From IMG/VR virus record IMGVR_UViG_3300044846_002555, positions 1-64,000 of that record: DNA of 64,000 nt. The stretch is one strand, 5' to 3'. Source of the DNA: a virus. The translations under genes were made by a program, and so were the position numbers. Of this stretch, positions 1 through 8,144 are shown piece by piece; position 1 is the first letter of the stretch, and each line of letters begins with the position of its first letter. The notes below the pieces were generated by a model. It made no database searches. It was not told the DNA's origin and saw only the letters and a program-made list of their open reading frames with translations.

Positions 1-1604
1 CTGCCATAGGTGGTGGTCGTAGTAATTTTATTAATTGTGGTTATAACGTAATTGGAGGTGGTTTTGCTAACGCTAATTGTGCTTCTCATTCGACTATTGG
101 TGGAGGTTCAACGAATACTATATTATTAGGTGGTGGTAAAAATACGACTACTCACGCAACAATCGGTGGTGGTTACAAAAATTGTATTTGTGGTGGTTCA
201 CGACACTCAATAATCGGTGGTGGATATAAAAATATAGTGTGTTCCTTTGCAGGAGTAGTTGCCGGAGGTACTAAGAATACCTCATGTAATTACTCATCTA
301 TTGGGGGTGGTAGTGAAAATACCGCGTCGGGTAATTTTTCAACAATAGGTGGTGGTTGTAAAAACACTGGTGATGGACAAAATTCATTTATTGGTGGTGG
401 TAGTCAGAATGCCACCTCCGGTAGCCTTACAACCGTTGCAGGTGGTCAATGTAATAGTGCTGTGCAAGCATGGTCAACAATAGGTGGTGGTGTTCAAAAT
501 CAATCAGTTGGTTATAAATCATTTATTGGTGGTGGTTGTCAAAATTACAACAATGGTACAGCTTCAACAATTGGAGGTGGTTACAAAAATTGTATTATAA
601 CAAATTACTCATCAATTGTTGGTGGTTTTTCTAATTGTATTGGAGGAACTTATGGTTCGAATAGAAGTTTTATTGGTGGTGGCCAAAGTAATTACATCAG
701 AGGAATAAATTATAACTCTAATTACGGAATTATAGTCGGTGGGTCATCCAATCGAATTTGTAGTGCACCACACTCAACAATTGTTGGTGGACAATCAAAT
801 ACAATTTGTTCCTCATATTGTGGTACCGCAACTGTGTTGTGTAATAATATAATTTTTGGTGGTGCTGGAAATGCTATATATACTACAGGGTCAAACTCAT
901 ATAACTGTCTAAAAAATAATATAGTAGTTGGGGGTTATAAAAATAAAATAGCTAATTCATGCTATAATTCTAACGTAAATTGTAATTTTATTGGTGGTGG
1001 TTCTACTAATACTATTGCCGACACCTCATGTTCGGTAATAGTTGGTGGTTTTTGTAATACTATGTCCGGTAAAAATACGGATAATTGCAACAGTATTTTA
1101 GGTGGAGCCTATAATACTATTAGTGGCCCTTATAGTAATACACACATTATTGGTTCTAATATAACTGGTAATCTAAGTGATTATACTTTTGTAAATAATC
1201 TTTGTTCAGCAGGTCAAGTAAATAAGTCGGGAGGTTCTTTTGTAATTAATCATCCTGACCCATCAAAAACTAAAACAACACAATTAATTCACTCATTTGT
1301 TGAAAGTCCAACTGCTGGTGATAACATTTACAGATTTAAAGTTACTATTATTGATGGAATTGGTGAAATAATTTTACCTGATTATTATAAATTTTTAAAT
1401 GAAGATACTCAAGTTTGGATATCACCTATAAATGGATTTGGAATTGGTTATGGTGAAATTAATGAAGAATTAACTAAAATACTTATAACCGCAAATTTAG
1501 ATATGGAATATAATGTATTAGTCATTGGTACAAGAAAAGATGCTCACGCTAAAAAATATTGGAAAGGTACTGAGAGATTAAAACCCGGATTAAAAAATAT
1601 TTAA
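1..1604 (+). CDS. Tail fibre / adhesin with IGGG repeats (5' end outside window)
   Basis: The frame is open from base 3, so the gene starts upstream of the window; a GTG at 237 is only an internal codon. The first ~380 visible residues are about 24 copies of a 12-22 residue unit built on S-x-I-(I/V)-G-G-G-x-x-N, which suggests a beta-roll or trimeric stalk like YadA-type head repeats. The last ~120 residues form a different domain with the signature INHPDP...LIHSFVESP, DNIY, LPDYY and GTRKDAHA. I recall this domain at the C-terminus of several phage fibre and bacterial surface proteins, where it follows repeats. No peptidase S74 chaperone is visible. Role inferred: receptor binding or long fibre. 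The gene converges on the minus-strand sugar operon and ends at a shared terminator. Confidence 0.8.
   Translation, partial: AIGGGRSNFINCGYNVIGGGFANANCASHSTIGGGSTNTILLGGGKNTTTHATIGGGYKNCICGGSRHSIIGGGYKNIVCSFAGVVAGGTKNTSCNYSSIGGGSENTASGNFSTIGGGCKNTGDGQNSFIGGGSQNATSGSLTTVAGGQCNSAVQAWSTIGGGVQNQSVGYKSFIGGGCQNYNNGTASTIGGGYKNCIITNYSSIVGGFSNCIGGTYGSNRSFIGGGQSNYIRGINYNSNYGIIVGGSSNRICSAPHSTIVGGQSNTICSSYCGTATVLCNNIIFGGAGNAIYTTGSNSYNCLKNNIVVGGYKNKIANSCYNSNVNCNFIGGGSTNTIADTSCSVIVGGFCNTMSGKNTDNCNSILGGAYNTISGPYSNTHIIGSNITGNLSDYTFVNNLCSAGQVNKSGGSFVINHPDPSKTKTTQLIHSFVESPTAGDNIYRFKVTIIDGIGEIILPDYYKFLNEDTQVWISPINGFGIGYGEINEELTKILITANLDMEYNVLVIGTRKDAHAKKYWKGTERLKPGLKNI
3..1160 (+). repeat. Coding tandem repeats (IGGG units)
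   Basis: Degenerate DNA repeat with core attggtggtggt, spaced roughly every 36-66 bases. It encodes the IGGGxxN units of the fibre. Both unit length and spacer sequence vary, so it is a protein repeat and not a DNA-level array. Confidence 0.85.
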
Positions 1605-1609
1605 AAATA

Positions 1610-1640
1610 AAAACCCTCACTTAACGTGGGGGTTTTTTTT
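1610..1640. terminator. Rho-independent terminator between convergent genes
   Basis: Stem aaccctcac / gtgggggtt (one T-G wobble) with loop ttaac, followed on the plus strand by eight T (1633-1640). It lies between the fibre stop (1604) and the stop of the minus-strand operon (1639). The minus-strand side has a shorter T run, so it may act in both directions. Confidence 0.85.
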
Positions 1641-2514
1641 ATTGTTGGTCAATAGCGTCAACTATTTTCTGAATGTCAAATACTTCGTATAAGTCATTAT
1701 AAGGTATACTACTTATGTCTTGGAATAATAGATATTTAGAATAATGAGGATGATTCAAATCAGGTTTTTTTGTTGGTTCATTTGCAATAATATTATTATG
1801 GATATCAAAACCAAATACTTTAGGGTTAGTCCCAACCCAAGTAACGACAGATGGTAAGTTTAAAGCCGTGGCGATGTGCATTACACTACTATCAATTAAT
1901 AATCTTTTTGTTGACATACTTAATAACACCGCGATACTTCTGAAAGAATCTAATGCTTGAAATGTATTTTCATAGATTATTTGGTCTTCTCTTTTAACGT
2001 GTAATATAGCATAATCTTTAGCATAATGATTAATAATGTCTTGCATTATTGGTTGGGGAATATCTCTTGTCCAACTATATTTTAAAGGTTGATTAAACGC
2101 TCCCCCGTGTGGTTGAATAACCATAATTGGTTTGTCTAATTTATAGAACGATTCAAAATATTGTCTTTCGGCTTTAGTAATAAACAACTCCGGTTTTTCT
2201 CCATCATAATTTAAACCATACATTTCACACCATAACTGAATAAGATGTTTTTCTTCGGTGATATAACTTGATGTTGTGTATGGGTCTGTAACAAATACTT
2301 TAGATTCTTTACCCATAATATATTTTTCATATATTCCACTCATTGTTTCATGAGTTAATACTTTATTAACATTTGGATTACCGATGAAAACATCCGGATA
2401 ACTACTAACAACAATTATATTTGCTTTACTATATTGTTTTTTTATAGCTTTTAATACTGCGGTCGCCATGATATTCTTACCAAGTCCCCCATCTATTTGA
2501 AAAATTACATTCAT
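1639..2514 (-). CDS. Glycosyltransferase family 9 (heptosyltransferase-like)
   Basis: 291 residues, GT-B fold glycosyltransferase of the ADP-heptose:LPS heptosyltransferase type. The N-terminus MNVIFQIDGGLGKNIMATA is the usual glycine-rich first strand-loop. The C-terminal half has MVIQPHGGAF, then LLSMSTKRLLIDSSVMHIATALN, equivalent to the family's 'D(S/T)G..HlA' nucleotide-sugar segment with S in place of T/G. It is the last gene of the minus-strand operon, 1 bp after the DUF2061 gene. The sugar donor cannot be read from sequence. The gene presumably adds a sugar to a virion or host-surface glycan made by this operon. Confidence 0.75.
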   Translation of the reverse strand: MNVIFQIDGGLGKNIMATAVLKAIKKQYSKANIIVVSSYPDVFIGNPNVNKVLTHETMSGIYEKYIMGKESKVFVTDPYTTSSYITEEKHLIQLWCEMYGLNYDGEKPELFITKAERQYFESFYKLDKPIMVIQPHGGAFNQPLKYSWTRDIPQPIMQDIINHYAKDYAILHVKREDQIIYENTFQALDSFRSIAVLLSMSTKRLLIDSSVMHIATALNLPSVVTWVGTNPKVFGFDIHNNIIANEPTKKPDLNHPHYSKYLLFQDISSIPYNDLYEVFDIQKIVDAIDQQ

Positions 2515-2515
2515 A

Positions 2516-2734
2516 TTATTCTTTATTTTCTTTTAATCCAAATTTTATCCATTTATACCACACTCTTTCGTGTAGAAAATATATTAATGGTTTTATACAT
2601 AATTCTGTCAATCCAATACTACCTGAAACTAAAAAATTACCTGTAAATAGGTAAGAGATTATACAGGTTTGTAATGTCCCTAACATTCTATAACTTATGG
2701 CTTTACCTACGTGTCTTTTAACTTCTACTTTCAT
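2516..2734 (-). CDS. DUF2061 small membrane protein
   Basis: 72 residues matching the DUF2061 pattern: KRHVGKAISYRMLGT near the N-terminus, then two hydrophobic segments (about residues 20-38 and 40-56), then HERVWYKWIKFG. Function is unknown. In bacteria and cyanophages this family is often found beside sulfate-activation genes, and here an APS kinase and a sulfotransferase lie 0.6-1.9 kb upstream in the same operon. The start codon shares a base with the stop of the preceding gene (2734), so the two are translationally coupled. It would act in the inner membrane. Confidence 0.8.
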   Translation of the reverse strand: MKVEVKRHVGKAISYRMLGTLQTCIISYLFTGNFLVSGSIGLTELCIKPLIYFLHERVWYKWIKFGLKENKE

Positions 2735-2967
2735 TATCTAACAATTACTACATCACCTTTCCAAATCACCTCATTTGCGGTGCAGCTAAGGTGGTGTTTA
2801 TCCACATCTGTGTTTCTTGATGGGTCATAGACAATATCTCTTGTTGTATGGGGAGGTATTTCAAAAATTACATTTGATGCAACGTTTTCAACACCATCAA
2901 TTAATATTCTCCAAAACAAGTGATTATCATCACAAAGTGTATTATATCTTAATTTAACATCAATCAT
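2734..2967 (-). CDS. Small conserved phage protein, unknown function
   Basis: 77 residues, no known domain. It looks like an all-beta protein: NHLFWRILIDGVENVASNV, then PPHTTRDIVYDP, then HLSCTANEVIWKGDVVIVR. Proteins with this general layout (R.LIDGVE...; HxSC near the end) occur in cyanophages beside sugar genes, from memory only. The start overlaps the stop of the nucleotidyltransferase gene by 4 bp and the stop abuts the DUF2061 start, so it belongs to the sulfation-like block. No transmembrane segment or signal peptide. Confidence 0.6.
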   Translation of the reverse strand: MIDVKLRYNTLCDDNHLFWRILIDGVENVASNVIFEIPPHTTRDIVYDPSRNTDVDKHHLSCTANEVIWKGDVVIVR

Positions 2968-3374
2968 AACTTACCTTCTTTTTTCATTTGTTCTCTAATC
3001 TTTGTTGCAGATATATCGTGAATTTCTTGTGGTGGAATATGTTCAATAATATCATATCCAACGCCTCTACCAAACTCAATTGAACAAATATCAGGAATAA
3101 CCATAACTTTAACTCTTTCTTCTTCTGAATAAAAGTTTGAGATGTTCTCTCTAACTTGTTCTGCAGTAAACGGATTTTTCTCGTCCGGTTGTATATCTCT
3201 AATACAGATTAAAACATTCTTACCTTCATCCATTGCTCTTTTAAACAATTCTTGGTGACCCAAATGTAATGGTTGCCATCTACCAACAAACATTGCGAAT
3301 TGACCATCCTTTGATGGTAATGATGAACCTACATGTATTTTTTTACTCCAATTTTCCATTTGTTTTAAATTCAT
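2964..3374 (-). CDS. HxGH nucleotidyltransferase (NMNAT / cytidylyltransferase-like)
   Basis: 136 residues. The nucleotidyltransferase signature FVGRWQPLHLGH (residues 29-40) holds the HxGH motif at 37-40, and ISATKIR (121-127) is the second conserved motif of the superfamily. The pattern GRxQPxHxGH is closest to NadM-type nicotinamide-nucleotide adenylyltransferases and cytidylyltransferases; ATP sulfurylase shares the fold. The gene overlaps the APS kinase gene by 32 bp. Context suggests a role in making an activated sugar, or possibly in sulfate activation, but the substrate cannot be fixed. A second in-frame ATG at 3359 (MENWSKK) is an alternative start, still within the overlap. Confidence 0.75.
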   Translation of the reverse strand: MNLKQMENWSKKIHVGSSLPSKDGQFAMFVGRWQPLHLGHQELFKRAMDEGKNVLICIRDIQPDEKNPFTAEQVRENISNFYSEEERVKVMVIPDICSIEFGRGVGYDIIEHIPPQEIHDISATKIREQMKKEGKL

Positions 3375-3801
3375 TAATTTTATTAATAATGTTACCTAAC
3401 GATTTTTGTTCGGCAACATTTGTTGTGTTTACATCCACAAAGTTTTCTGTTGGTGGTTCATAATTGGAAACATGATAATCTTCTCTACCTCTAATATCTT
3501 CGGTATGAACATAAAACTCTAAAACATTATGTTTGTTTTTAAATTCATCACGTTGGTCTTTATAAGGTGATACTAATGAAACTATCACATCAAATCCTTT
3601 TGAATCTAAAAATAATGAAATGTCTTGTGCTTTCTCAATATTTTTTCTTCTTCCTACTTCAGAGTAATCTTTATTTTGAAAGACATCTCTAATATCATCA
3701 CCATCAACAAGTATTGTATTACTTGGGTGTAGATAATCTTTAAGTTGTTTTGCTAATGTGGTCTTACCTGCTCCGGGTTGACCTGTAAACCAATATATCA
3801 T
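3343..3801 (-). CDS. cysC: Adenylylsulfate kinase-like protein (CysC family)
   Basis: 152 residues. P-loop GQPGAGKTT at 7-15, then VDGDDIRD at 32-39 (the APS-kinase DGD(N/D)xR element), then GRRKNIEKAQ and VIVSLVSPYKDQRD, all characteristic of CysC. The family makes PAPS from APS and ATP. The protein is shorter than the usual ~190-200 residues, and the C-terminal part (REDYHVSNYEPP) keeps the YEPP segment. It sits 12 bp after the sulfotransferase gene, which would use PAPS, and overlaps the nucleotidyltransferase. Shorter phage versions are known; a broader nucleoside or sugar kinase activity cannot be excluded. Confidence 0.8.
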   Translation of the reverse strand: MIYWFTGQPGAGKTTLAKQLKDYLHPSNTILVDGDDIRDVFQNKDYSEVGRRKNIEKAQDISLFLDSKGFDVIVSLVSPYKDQRDEFKNKHNVLEFYVHTEDIRGREDYHVSNYEPPTENFVDVNTTNVAEQKSLGNIINKINEFKTNGKLE

Positions 3802-3813
3802 AATTAAAATTTT

Positions 3814-4632
3814 TTATACATATCCAAAATAATCATAAAACCATTTATAATGATTTTTAATGTTCATTGATATCTCATACCCCAACACTTCCATATAATC
3901 ATCCGGTTTTCTTTCAAATTTAGGTCTTAATTGATGGTCACCAAATATCCCATGTACTCTATCATCTTCATGAGTTAATTGAGATATATTCTCAAAGTCG
4001 TGTCCTTCATAATATGGAATTCCCAAATATTCATATATCCTTGTCATTTCGTCTACCGGATTATCCATTAAATCTTCATAACGAATAAATAACATTTTAT
4101 TATCAATGTTTTGTTGAATGATATCTTGTAATCTATCAATTGCAACACCAACAGGAATACCACTAGCCCAAATATCAACACGTTTATTTAAAGTTGTTCC
4201 AACTAATTGAGCCGGATTTTGAATACCATTTTCTCTATGAGGATTTTTACGGAAATTTTTTTCCATAGAAGAATAGATGGCTCTGATGTCTCTAACCATA
4301 CAAATTATTTTTGGTTCATCTTGTAACATTTCTATTAAACCATAGTTAATTCCCCACTCTCTACTTTTATCCATAACGATTGGTTTATCAGTTAATCGTT
4401 TAAAATAACCTTGCATTCCATCTTTACAAAAATCAACAAATGCTTTGGTCATTTCATCTTGGTCTTGTGCTTGAAATGCTTGTGAATGATTATAGTTATT
4501 TTTACAGGCAATTACAAAATCTACCAAACCTGATGTTGGTGTTGAATAAATTTCAGGGTTTTGTGCTAACAAATTCTGTATTAGTGTGCTTCCACTTCTT
4601 GGTAGAGATGAGTTAAAAAATATTTTCTTCAT
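3814..4632 (-). CDS. PAPS-dependent sulfotransferase
   Basis: 272 residues. The 5'-phosphosulfate loop is LPRSGSTLIQNLL (10-22). The 3'-phosphate-binding element is CMVRDIRAIYSSM (111-123), with Arg114 and Ser121/122 in the expected places. IRYEDLMDNP in the second half is also typical of carbohydrate and protein sulfotransferases. Reaction: transfer of sulfate from PAPS to a hydroxyl or amine. With the APS kinase directly downstream (12 bp), this gives the last two steps of sulfation. The acceptor is unknown; the surrounding glycosyltransferases point to a glycan. Confidence 0.85.
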   Translation of the reverse strand: MKKIFFNSSLPRSGSTLIQNLLAQNPEIYSTPTSGLVDFVIACKNNYNHSQAFQAQDQDEMTKAFVDFCKDGMQGYFKRLTDKPIVMDKSREWGINYGLIEMLQDEPKIICMVRDIRAIYSSMEKNFRKNPHRENGIQNPAQLVGTTLNKRVDIWASGIPVGVAIDRLQDIIQQNIDNKMLFIRYEDLMDNPVDEMTRIYEYLGIPYYEGHDFENISQLTHEDDRVHGIFGDHQLRPKFERKPDDYMEVLGYEISMNIKNHYKWFYDYFGYV

Positions 4633-4636
4633 TTTA

Positions 4637-5314
4637 TTAAATGTTATCTATGTATATTATTATTTCTGTGTAATGTTTTAAAAAATTATCAGACATTAAA
4701 TTCCATTTAATATTAACACCATCAATTGAGTAGACCTCAAAATTTACAAAATATTGTAGGTAAGTGTCTCTAAATTTTTTAAATTTTTCGTTTAAAATAG
4801 GTCCACCTAAATGCCATTCTCCAACAATTTTTTTAACATTGTTTTTAATAAATTCAAAATTTTCATCATTGAATATATCATATTCACCACCCTCACAATC
4901 GGTCTTTAAAAAATCTATGGTTTCTAAATTATATAATTCGCAAAGTTTTTTAAATGTAATCCCTTCCATTTGTTTTGTCCCACCATATATGTAATCACAA
5001 TCGGTATATGTATTCGTATTGGAAACACCTTTTAATATAGGTGTTACCGGATAACCAATCGTATTCTTAACTAATGTAGGAAATTCATGTTCACTTGGTT
5101 CAAGACAATATACATGTTTTGGTTTTTTAGATAAAATACTATACGTAAATGGGCCAACACTGGCACCAAAATCTAATACAATATCCCCTTCAGATACCTC
5201 AAAAAATTTTTCATATATTTTATCGATAAATGTTTCTCTGGTTATAAGTTCTTTATGAGAGAGACCTTCTTCGGTTTGCTCCATCCATCCCCAATCAAAA
5301 TCGTTTAATTTCAT
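4637..5314 (-). CDS. FkbM-family SAM methyltransferase
   Basis: 225 residues. SAM-binding motif I is DIVLDFGASVGPFTYSI with the acidic end of strand 2 in YCLEPSE. Strand 4 is FLKTDCEGGEYDIF, the DCEGxE signature of FkbM-type O-methyltransferases. A C-terminal EWHLGG matches the conserved 'E.H' region. The family methylates sugar hydroxyls, often terminating or decorating polysaccharides. The start overlaps the end of the preceding gene by 4 bp. One of three FkbM modules in the operon (also 8145-9035 and the C-terminus of 10880-13996). Confidence 0.85.
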   Translation of the reverse strand: MKLNDFDWGWMEQTEEGLSHKELITRETFIDKIYEKFFEVSEGDIVLDFGASVGPFTYSILSKKPKHVYCLEPSEHEFPTLVKNTIGYPVTPILKGVSNTNTYTDCDYIYGGTKQMEGITFKKLCELYNLETIDFLKTDCEGGEYDIFNDENFEFIKNNVKKIVGEWHLGGPILNEKFKKFRDTYLQYFVNFEVYSIDGVNIKWNLMSDNFLKHYTEIIIYIDNI

Positions 5315-6483
5315 TTTATTAAATCTTGTATTTGGTCAATAACCATTTTAGAGGTTATTGATTTATGACATTCAAATTGTTTTTTAGTTCCTTTATTTAT
5401 TGGACACCAATTCCAATCTCCTTTATCAAATGTGTATTCGGGATTGTTCCAACATCCATTACATGAGTTTTTGTTGATAATTCTGGTACAATTAATAATA
5501 AACTCATGGTCCGGTAAAGTAAAGTTTGATATCATCACAACATTTTTATTTAACGCCCATGATAACCAAGATAGTCCACTTGACAGTCCAATAAAGAAAT
5601 CACTATGGTGAATAACATTCATTGTATTTCCTAATGAATCATCTTTAAGATTCTCAACACCTTTATAGGTGTCACCATTTTTTGAAACATTAATGACTTT
5701 ATATCCTTTATCTATTAGATATTTAACTAATTCGGACCAACCTGATGGGTTATTCCATAATTTACACCCAGCAGTTGAATTAGTAGCTATTGTAATATAT
5801 TTTTCTTTATAAGGTCGTTCAATAGGTTCAAAATCAATGTGTGTTTTAATTTCTTTATGTTCCAAACCTAATATATTAGTTATGGTTTTTTGTAATGGGA
5901 TTGTTGCCGGATTTACGGGTTCTAATGAATCATTATAAAACCACCCTACTTTAAACATTGCGTGAATATTATTAACAACTTGACCAGGTTTAACGAATTG
6001 TAAATTTGGATATGATTTTTCAAATAAATGATTTAAAAATGTTGAAACAACCACTTCACAATCATGTTTCTTTCTAAACTCATCACAATAAGGAATCCAA
6101 GAGATGGTGTCACCTAATGAAGAGGATTCAAACGTTATAAAAACTTTTTTACCTTTAAATGAAATTGTCTCTTCTTTAATAATAAAAGAACCTTTAGAAA
6201 TTCTATATTTAATACCATTAAAATATTGTCTATATGTTCGACAGAACATATTGTTACTTAATTTACTTTTATATAATAAAACGTCATTATTGTCAAATAT
6301 TTCAACATCAAACTCTTCATTAGTGTTAGATTTTAAATTTAAATAAAATCCATTAACATGAGACCACTCAACACTGACATTTATTTCATCACCAAAAGAT
6401 TCAATATATTGTTTTGTAAACTCGTTGTTTGTTGGTGAGGTAACATCAAACTCACTATCATTAATTTTAATTATGTTCATCAT
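5311..6483 (-). CDS. TibC/AAH-like protein O-heptosyltransferase with Cys4 metal finger
   Basis: 390 residues. An N-terminal beta-rich domain (to ~110) precedes a GT-B domain starting at KVFITFESSSLGDTISWIPY. Family features are TNSTAGCKLWNNPSGW, HHSDFFIGLSSGLSWLSWAL and a C-terminal cysteine finger at C341, C344, C360 and C372, ending FECHKSI. This matches autotransporter heptosyltransferases (TibC, AAH, BAHT), which put heptose on Ser of adhesin repeats and hold iron in a four-Cys finger. The phage target would be a protein or a glycan; this window encodes Ser/Thr-rich repeat proteins. Start codon: MMN at 6483, in a row of tightly packed genes (gap 4 bp). Confidence 0.8.
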   Translation of the reverse strand: MMNIIKINDSEFDVTSPTNNEFTKQYIESFGDEINVSVEWSHVNGFYLNLKSNTNEEFDVEIFDNNDVLLYKSKLSNNMFCRTYRQYFNGIKYRISKGSFIIKEETISFKGKKVFITFESSSLGDTISWIPYCDEFRKKHDCEVVVSTFLNHLFEKSYPNLQFVKPGQVVNNIHAMFKVGWFYNDSLEPVNPATIPLQKTITNILGLEHKEIKTHIDFEPIERPYKEKYITIATNSTAGCKLWNNPSGWSELVKYLIDKGYKVINVSKNGDTYKGVENLKDDSLGNTMNVIHHSDFFIGLSSGLSWLSWALNKNVVMISNFTLPDHEFIINCTRIINKNSCNGCWNNPEYTFDKGDWNWCPINKGTKKQFECHKSITSKMVIDQIQDLIK

Positions 6484-6487
6484 TATA

Positions 6488-7132
6488 TTATTTTGTAAAT
6501 ATAGTTATACTATCCGTACCATCCCAATTACTTAATGGATTAAATTTTATGGTTTTTTGTTCAACAATTTTCATATTATGTTTTTCAACCAAAGATTTAA
6601 ATAAATCAGGGTTCATATCTGCTCTACCGGCAATATTTTTAAATGAATAATCATTACCTAAATATAACCATGAATGGTGAATATATGATTTACCACCGGG
6701 TTTTAAAACTCGATATATTTCTTTTAGATAATCATCAATAACGTTTTTGTGTATGTGAACAAAAGAATCGTATGAAAATACTAAATCTTGACTATCATCA
6801 CTAATTTGTGTTAAATCATTCCCATTGTTAACAAAATATTCTGACACATGGTGTCCTAATTTTTCTCTTGTTTTATTTATACAATTTTCATTTAAATCAA
6901 TAACAATTAGTTTGGATGCCAAAATTGAAAGAAATTGAGTTATTCTACCATAACCGGGAGCAATCTCTAATATTTTTTTACCTCTAAATTCTTTAATATC
7001 ATCAAAGATATAATTATTCCAAAGATTTTCTGTGGTGCCAAAAGATTTTGACCATTCATGTCCATCATTCTCCCACATTTTTTCGTCATTCCACAATCTT
7101 TGTTCGTCTATGTTTTTAAATTTTTCTTCCAT
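6488..7132 (-). CDS. Class I SAM methyltransferase
   Basis: 214 residues. Motif I is KKILEIAPGYGRITQFL, followed by LIVIDLNENCI (acidic end of strand 2), FSYDSFVHI (motif III region) and EIYRVLKPGGKSYIHHS (post-motif), all of the Methyltransf_11/25 type. The acceptor is unknown. It lies inside the glycan operon, 42 bp downstream of the next upstream gene. Small-molecule sugar methylation (O- or N-methyl on a nucleotide sugar) is a reasonable guess from context only. Confidence 0.8.
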   Translation of the reverse strand: MEEKFKNIDEQRLWNDEKMWENDGHEWSKSFGTTENLWNNYIFDDIKEFRGKKILEIAPGYGRITQFLSILASKLIVIDLNENCINKTREKLGHHVSEYFVNNGNDLTQISDDSQDLVFSYDSFVHIHKNVIDDYLKEIYRVLKPGGKSYIHHSWLYLGNDYSFKNIAGRADMNPDLFKSLVEKHNMKIVEQKTIKFNPLSNWDGTDSITIFTK

Positions 7133-7174
7133 GTTGTAATTTTAGTTGATATTTTTAAATTGTGTAATTTTAAA

Positions 7175-8143
7175 TTAATTTATTTTAGGTTGTTCTAATT
7201 CTGTTAAGTTTAATACACGAAGTAGAGTGTTACAATCATTAAATAAATCTCCCGTTAAAAAATGTATATTTTTAGTGTTATCGTATTTATCCAAATAAGT
7301 TTCTAAATTAAACATTAATGTTGGTTTTTCATACTCTAAACTTTCTTTAATTGATATTGGATTAAGTTCTAATCTTGATGTAAATAAATGTACGTCGCAA
7401 GATTGGATAAATAAATCAACATCATTTCTTTCCCCCCAAATAATACAATTATTAGGTTTATCCTCTATTATTGGTTCCCAATAATCTTTAAAGTTGCTGG
7501 CTTGATTACCAATAAAATGAAACGTTATTTCGTATCTTTCTAACATTCTCGCGATTTCAAAGGCATACCCTTGATTTTTACCCCAAGTGAATAAACCAAT
7601 ATTGATTATGTGTTTATAATTTGGGTCTAATCCTAATTTAATAATGTTATCGATTTTATTTGGTTGTTTAATCTCTATAGGATATTCAATTAAATCCATT
7701 GGTACACCCAATTCTTCAAAAACTTTCAATGAGTAAGGCGATACAAAAATGAATTTATCAGGTAAAAACCTTTTCCAATCAGGCATAGAGTGGGAACTAT
7801 GTGTGGTTTCAAATATTTTATAAGTCCTATTTTTATCATATAACCGTTCCATAATTTCAGTTGACATAAATGTTTCTGAAAATTCTTCAATCATAATGTG
7901 TGGTGAATCATGGTTATCAATTAGTTCAAACAATTCCGTTTCTTTATCTTCATTCAATGTTATAAATTTATCCCCAATCATGTTTATAACATTATTTCTT
8001 TGAACAATATAATTCCACGCAACACATTCCCATTCTACAACTATTACGTTATAAACATCTTTAAGTAGTTCAACTTTTTTAGATACCACTTGAGGGCATC
8101 CACCTGTTGACATATGTGGTGTAATTATTAATAATGTTTTCAT
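7175..8143 (-). CDS. Glycosyltransferase, GT4-like
   Basis: 322 residues, GT-B fold. The N-terminus MKTLLIITPHMSTGGCPQVV is the typical GT4 glycine-rich start. The C-terminal domain holds KHIINIGLFTWGKNQGYAFEIAR, and then DVHLFTSRLELNPISIKESLEYEKP, an E-x7-E-like donor-binding segment (ELNPISIKE). No signal peptide. It probably extends a glycan chain. Neighbours are an FkbM methyltransferase (1 bp upstream) and a SAM methyltransferase (42 bp downstream). Confidence 0.75.
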   Translation of the reverse strand: MKTLLIITPHMSTGGCPQVVSKKVELLKDVYNVIVVEWECVAWNYIVQRNNVINMIGDKFITLNEDKETELFELIDNHDSPHIMIEEFSETFMSTEIMERLYDKNRTYKIFETTHSSHSMPDWKRFLPDKFIFVSPYSLKVFEELGVPMDLIEYPIEIKQPNKIDNIIKLGLDPNYKHIINIGLFTWGKNQGYAFEIARMLERYEITFHFIGNQASNFKDYWEPIIEDKPNNCIIWGERNDVDLFIQSCDVHLFTSRLELNPISIKESLEYEKPTLMFNLETYLDKYDNTKNIHFLTGDLFNDCNTLLRVLNLTELEQPKIN

Positions 8144-8144
8144 T

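Noticed and set aside
3-1160. Regular short repeats resembling a CRISPR array or satellite
   Set aside because: The frame is open throughout, repeats encode IGGGxxN units, and both unit and spacer lengths vary as in protein repeats.
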